Below are positions 5,708 to 7,584 of a stretch of 7,584 bases of DNA, piece by piece. A program made the translations under genes and the position numbers. The notes beneath the pieces are model-generated. The model saw nothing but the letters and a program-made list of their open reading frames with translations, was not told where the DNA came from and searched no databases. Positions within the stretch are counted from its first letter, which is position 1; each line of letters opens with the position of its first letter. Source of the stretch: Halieaceae bacterium. Its GTDB lineage: Bacteria; Pseudomonadota; Gammaproteobacteria; Pseudomonadales; Halieaceae. The stretch covers positions 1 to 7,584 of the forward strand of contig DOVB01000007.1 of assembly GCA_003520285.1 (NCBI GenBank). The letters are read 5' to 3'.

Positions 5708-6351
5708 CATCGGGCTCCCCTCCACTGCTTTTTATGGGCGGCACTTTTGATCCGATACACATAGGTCATCTTCGTATGGCCATCGAGTTAGGCGAGGCGA
5801 TAGGGGTCGATCGGGTGGCACTGATCCCGGCCGCTGACCCGCCGCATCGTGAAACACCTGCGGTCAGTGCAGAGCAGCGACAGGCGATGGTGCAGCTAGC
5901 GATAGCATCGATGCCCTTCTTGTATTGCGATGGGCGAGAGCTCGCAGTTCGTGGACCCTCGTATAGCATTGAAACTGTGCGCTCATTTCGACAAGAGCTG
6001 GGAGCGACTCGACCTCTTATTATGGCGGTTGGGGCGGACGCTATCCTAAATTTTATGAGCTGGCATCAGTGGCAGAATTTTTTAAGTCTCACCCACATTG
6101 CAGTGATCACTCGCCCGGGGTGGTCTTGGCCTACAGAAGGCGCCCTTGCGCAATGGATTAATGAGCATCACTGCGATCTAGAGGATTTGCATCGCCGGCC
6201 GTGCGGAGGTATTGCCTATCATGCGGCGAGGCCTCTTGAGGTTTCTTCCACTGATATCCGCGAGCGAATTGCGAGCGGTCTCTCGGTAGACTATTTACTG
6301 CCGGAGTCCGTTTGCGATTACATTACAGCACATCGGCTGTACCTGAATTGA
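5701..6351 (+). CDS. nadD: Nicotinate-nucleotide adenylyltransferase
   Basis: NadD joins nicotinate mononucleotide and ATP to give deamido-NAD, a key cytoplasmic step of NAD synthesis. The predicted protein is 216 residues (E. coli 213). It is a Rossmann-like nucleotidyltransferase with [11 protein letters not shown] (13-23), PPHRETP (47-53), PSYSIET (86-92), [14 protein letters not shown] (111-124) and the SSTDIRERI (182-190) C-terminal phosphate-binding motif. The start is uncertain. TTG at 5701 overlaps the end of proA (TTGCTAA) and supplies the first beta strand (PPLLF). The first in-frame ATG (5734) would begin at MGGTFDP and remove that strand, so TTG is preferred. The ribosome-binding site is poor, which suggests coupling to proA translation. 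Confidence 0.94.
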   Translation: MLTSGSPPLLFMGGTFDPIHIGHLRMAIELGEAIGVDRVALIPAADPPHRETPAVSAEQRQAMVQLAIASMPFLYCDGRELAVRGPSYSIETVRSFRQELGATRPLIMAVGADAILNFMSWHQWQNFLSLTHIAVITRPGWSWPTEGALAQWINEHHCDLEDLHRRPCGGIAYHAARPLEVSSTDIRERIASGLSVDYLLPESVCDYITAHRLYLN

Positions 6352-6382
6352 ACGACCTAATTAGACTCACAAGAGAGATTGA

Positions 6383-6724
6383 ATGAACGACTCACTCGCA
6401 CTACGAACGTTGGCAGAGAATGCTTTAGATGACCTGAAAGCGGTTAATCCGGTGGTCCTTGATGTTGGCCAGTTAACTGACGTCACTGACTACATGATTA
6501 TCGCGAGTGGTACCAGTAATCGACACGTGAAATCTTTGGCAGAGAATGTTGCCGTCGAAGCAAAGAAAGCCGATTGCCCGCCCTTGGGGGTTGAAGGGCA
6601 GGATACCGGCGAATGGGTTCTTGTCGACCTGGGTGGGGTGGTGGTTCATGTCATGTTGCCTACCACGCGCGCGTTCTATGACTTGGAACGTCTCTGGTCG
6701 GTGCAGGCTGAGAGTGAAGATTAA
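6383..6724 (+). CDS. rsfS: Ribosome silencing factor RsfS
   Basis: RsfS (YbeB/Iojap family) binds ribosomal protein L14 on the large subunit and blocks joining to the small subunit, lowering translation in starvation. The protein is 113 residues (E. coli 105). Family marks are [20 protein letters not shown] (36-55), [20 protein letters not shown] (71-90) and AFYDLERLW (97-105). The ATG at 6383 follows AAGAGAG (6371-6377), 31 nt after nadD. Its last 11 nt overlap rlmH. The nadD-rsfS-rlmH order is common in gammaproteobacteria and links RsfS with ribosome assembly. Confidence 0.95.
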   Translation: MNDSLALRTLAENALDDLKAVNPVVLDVGQLTDVTDYMIIASGTSNRHVKSLAENVAVEAKKADCPPLGVEGQDTGEWVLVDLGGVVVHVMLPTTRAFYDLERLWSVQAESED

Positions 6725-7184
6725 AATTGTTAGCATTGCCGGTAAGTTACCCAACTGGGTGGCGGAGGGGGTGAGTGATTATGAGCGGCGCCTACCCCGG
6801 GAGATCAGGCTTGAGTGGCACACTTTGCCGCTGGCCGAGCGTCGTAAAGACCGTTCTGCTGCGCAACTCAATGAGATAGAAGGCGAGGGCTTGTTGAAAC
6901 ACATAAAGCCCGATGATTATGTGATCGCTCTAGATGTCAAAGGGCGCCGTGAAACCACAGAGGCGTGGGCACAGCATTGGCAAACTTGGCTCTCGCTGCG
7001 CCAAGATATTCTTTTTCTGATTGGCGGCCCAGATGGATTAGATACTCGGTGCTTGGCTCGAGCCAATCTTCGGTTATCGCTGAGTGACTTGACACTGCCA
7101 CATGCTCTGGTCAGAGTAGTGTTGATTGAGCAACTCTATCGGGCTTGGTCGATAGGCATCGGGCATCCTTATCACCGGGCCTGA
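6714..7184 (+). CDS. rlmH: 23S rRNA pseudouridine-1915 N3-methyltransferase
   Basis: RlmH is a SPOUT-class methyltransferase that uses S-adenosylmethionine to methylate N3 of pseudouridine 1915 in helix 69 of 23S rRNA, acting on the 70S ribosome. The protein is 156 residues (E. coli 155). It shows the knot-forming SAM site [10 protein letters not shown] (101-110), [20 protein letters not shown] (122-141) and the C-terminal HPYHR (151-155), near the end as usual. The start is GTG (6714), inside the last codons of rsfS (GTGAAGATTAA), giving [16 protein letters not shown] at the expected family start. The frame is open further upstream, but those codons are a shadow of rsfS. The 11-nt overlap indicates translational coupling. 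Confidence 0.96.
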   Translation: MKIKIVSIAGKLPNWVAEGVSDYERRLPREIRLEWHTLPLAERRKDRSAAQLNEIEGEGLLKHIKPDDYVIALDVKGRRETTEAWAQHWQTWLSLRQDILFLIGGPDGLDTRCLARANLRLSLSDLTLPHALVRVVLIEQLYRAWSIGIGHPYHRA

Positions 7185-7213
7185 CTGGCACCTCTTTATG
7201 ACGAGATCTCGAG

Positions 7214-7584
7214 TTGGCTGCTGATAGAACCGTTTTAAAAGATCCCTCCCGTGAAGCGAGAATTTTCGTTGATCGCCTCGTCGTTTGCGCCGTATTGATT
7301 GTGTTGGCGTTTGGCTTAATCGCGGCGCAATACTACAAACTTCAAATTGTTGATTACGACCGTTACGCGGCACAATCTGATCAAAATCGTTTGCAAACTC
7401 AGCCAATAGCCCCGCGACGTGGCCTAATTCGGGAGCGCGGTGGCCGTTTAATTGCGGGTAATGAGCCGACTTTTTTGCTCTCAGTCGTGGCCGAGAGAAC
7501 CGGAGGCTTGGACCAAGTCTTGAGCGAGCTCCAGTCCATCATCGAGCTGTCCGACGATGATATTCAAGCATTTCAGCAACGCCG
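7214..7584 (+). CDS. mrdA: Penicillin-binding protein 2, N-terminal part (partial)
   Basis: PBP2 is the transpeptidase of the elongasome that, with RodA, builds the side wall of rod-shaped cells. Only the first 123 codons are in the window, so the catalytic SxxK region is outside it. Residues 8-18 (LKDPSREARIF) are the short cytoplasmic tail. Residues about 22-41 form a single transmembrane anchor (RLVVCAVLIVLAFGLIAAQY). KLQIVDYDRYAAQSDQNRLQ (42-61) and PIAPRRGLI (64-72) begin the periplasmic dimerisation domain, and LSDDDIQAFQQRR follows further on. An in-frame TGA (7199-7201) precedes the gene. The only start I find before the tail is TTG at 7214, with a weak GAG ribosome-binding site. An ATG at 7198 is in another frame and soon stops. 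It lies 29 nt after rlmH, the usual order before rodA. Confidence 0.9.
   Translation, partial: MAADRTVLKDPSREARIFVDRLVVCAVLIVLAFGLIAAQYYKLQIVDYDRYAAQSDQNRLQTQPIAPRRGLIRERGGRLIAGNEPTFLLSVVAERTGGLDQVLSELQSIIELSDDDIQAFQQR

Noticed and set aside
6473..6754. Minus-strand open frame antisense to rsfS
   Set aside because: Antisense shadow of a well-supported gene, with no sensible start context.

Overview
The window is a compact stretch of chromosome from a gammaproteobacterium, probably a marine or Pseudomonas/Cellvibrionales-like lineage. The proteins resemble what I remember of Pseudomonas homologues (NrdA ATP-cone, ArgF, ProA, Bfr/Bfd), and the order proA-nadD-rsfS-rlmH-mrdA is a standard gammaproteobacterial arrangement. 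No mobile element, CRISPR array, tRNA or rRNA was seen. The genus is not resolved from sequence alone.

Layout. (1) 1-485, minus: the N-terminus of nrdA, the class Ia ribonucleotide reductase large subunit, running off the left edge. (2) 486-810: a regulatory interval holding two NrdR-type operators, two DnaA-box-like sequences and a hairpin that may end the argF transcript. (3) 811-2905, minus: argD and argF, the acetylornithine aminotransferase and ornithine carbamoyltransferase steps of arginine synthesis, 4 nt apart. (4) 2906-3086: a shared control region between argD and the divergent grxD. It contains a very good intrinsic terminator facing argD just before its ribosome-binding site, preceded by a possible 10-codon leader ORF. 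(5) 3087-4313: an iron and Fe-S block of grxD (plus), bfr (minus) and bfd (minus), with a Fur box at the bfd promoter. (6) 4451-7584, plus: proA-nadD-rsfS-rlmH-mrdA, tightly packed, with proA/nadD and rsfS/rlmH overlapping and mrdA cut by the right edge.

How the genes work together. NrdA makes dNTP precursors, and its upstream region looks set to respond both to nucleotide state (NrdR) and to replication initiation (DnaA). ArgD and ArgF perform consecutive parts of the ornithine-to-citrulline route. Bfr stores iron as a haem-containing cage, Bfd delivers electrons to release it, and the CGFS glutaredoxin handles [2Fe-2S] clusters. The last operon joins proline synthesis (ProA), NAD synthesis (NadD), ribosome silencing and maturation (RsfS, RlmH) and cell-wall elongation (MrdA/PBP2).

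The genes are all well-known families. The interesting material is regulatory: a candidate transcription attenuator in front of argD with a competing antiterminator arm inside a tiny ORF, and the stacked DnaA/NrdR sites in front of nrdA. Four genes (argD, nadD, rlmH, mrdA) appear to use GTG or TTG starts.
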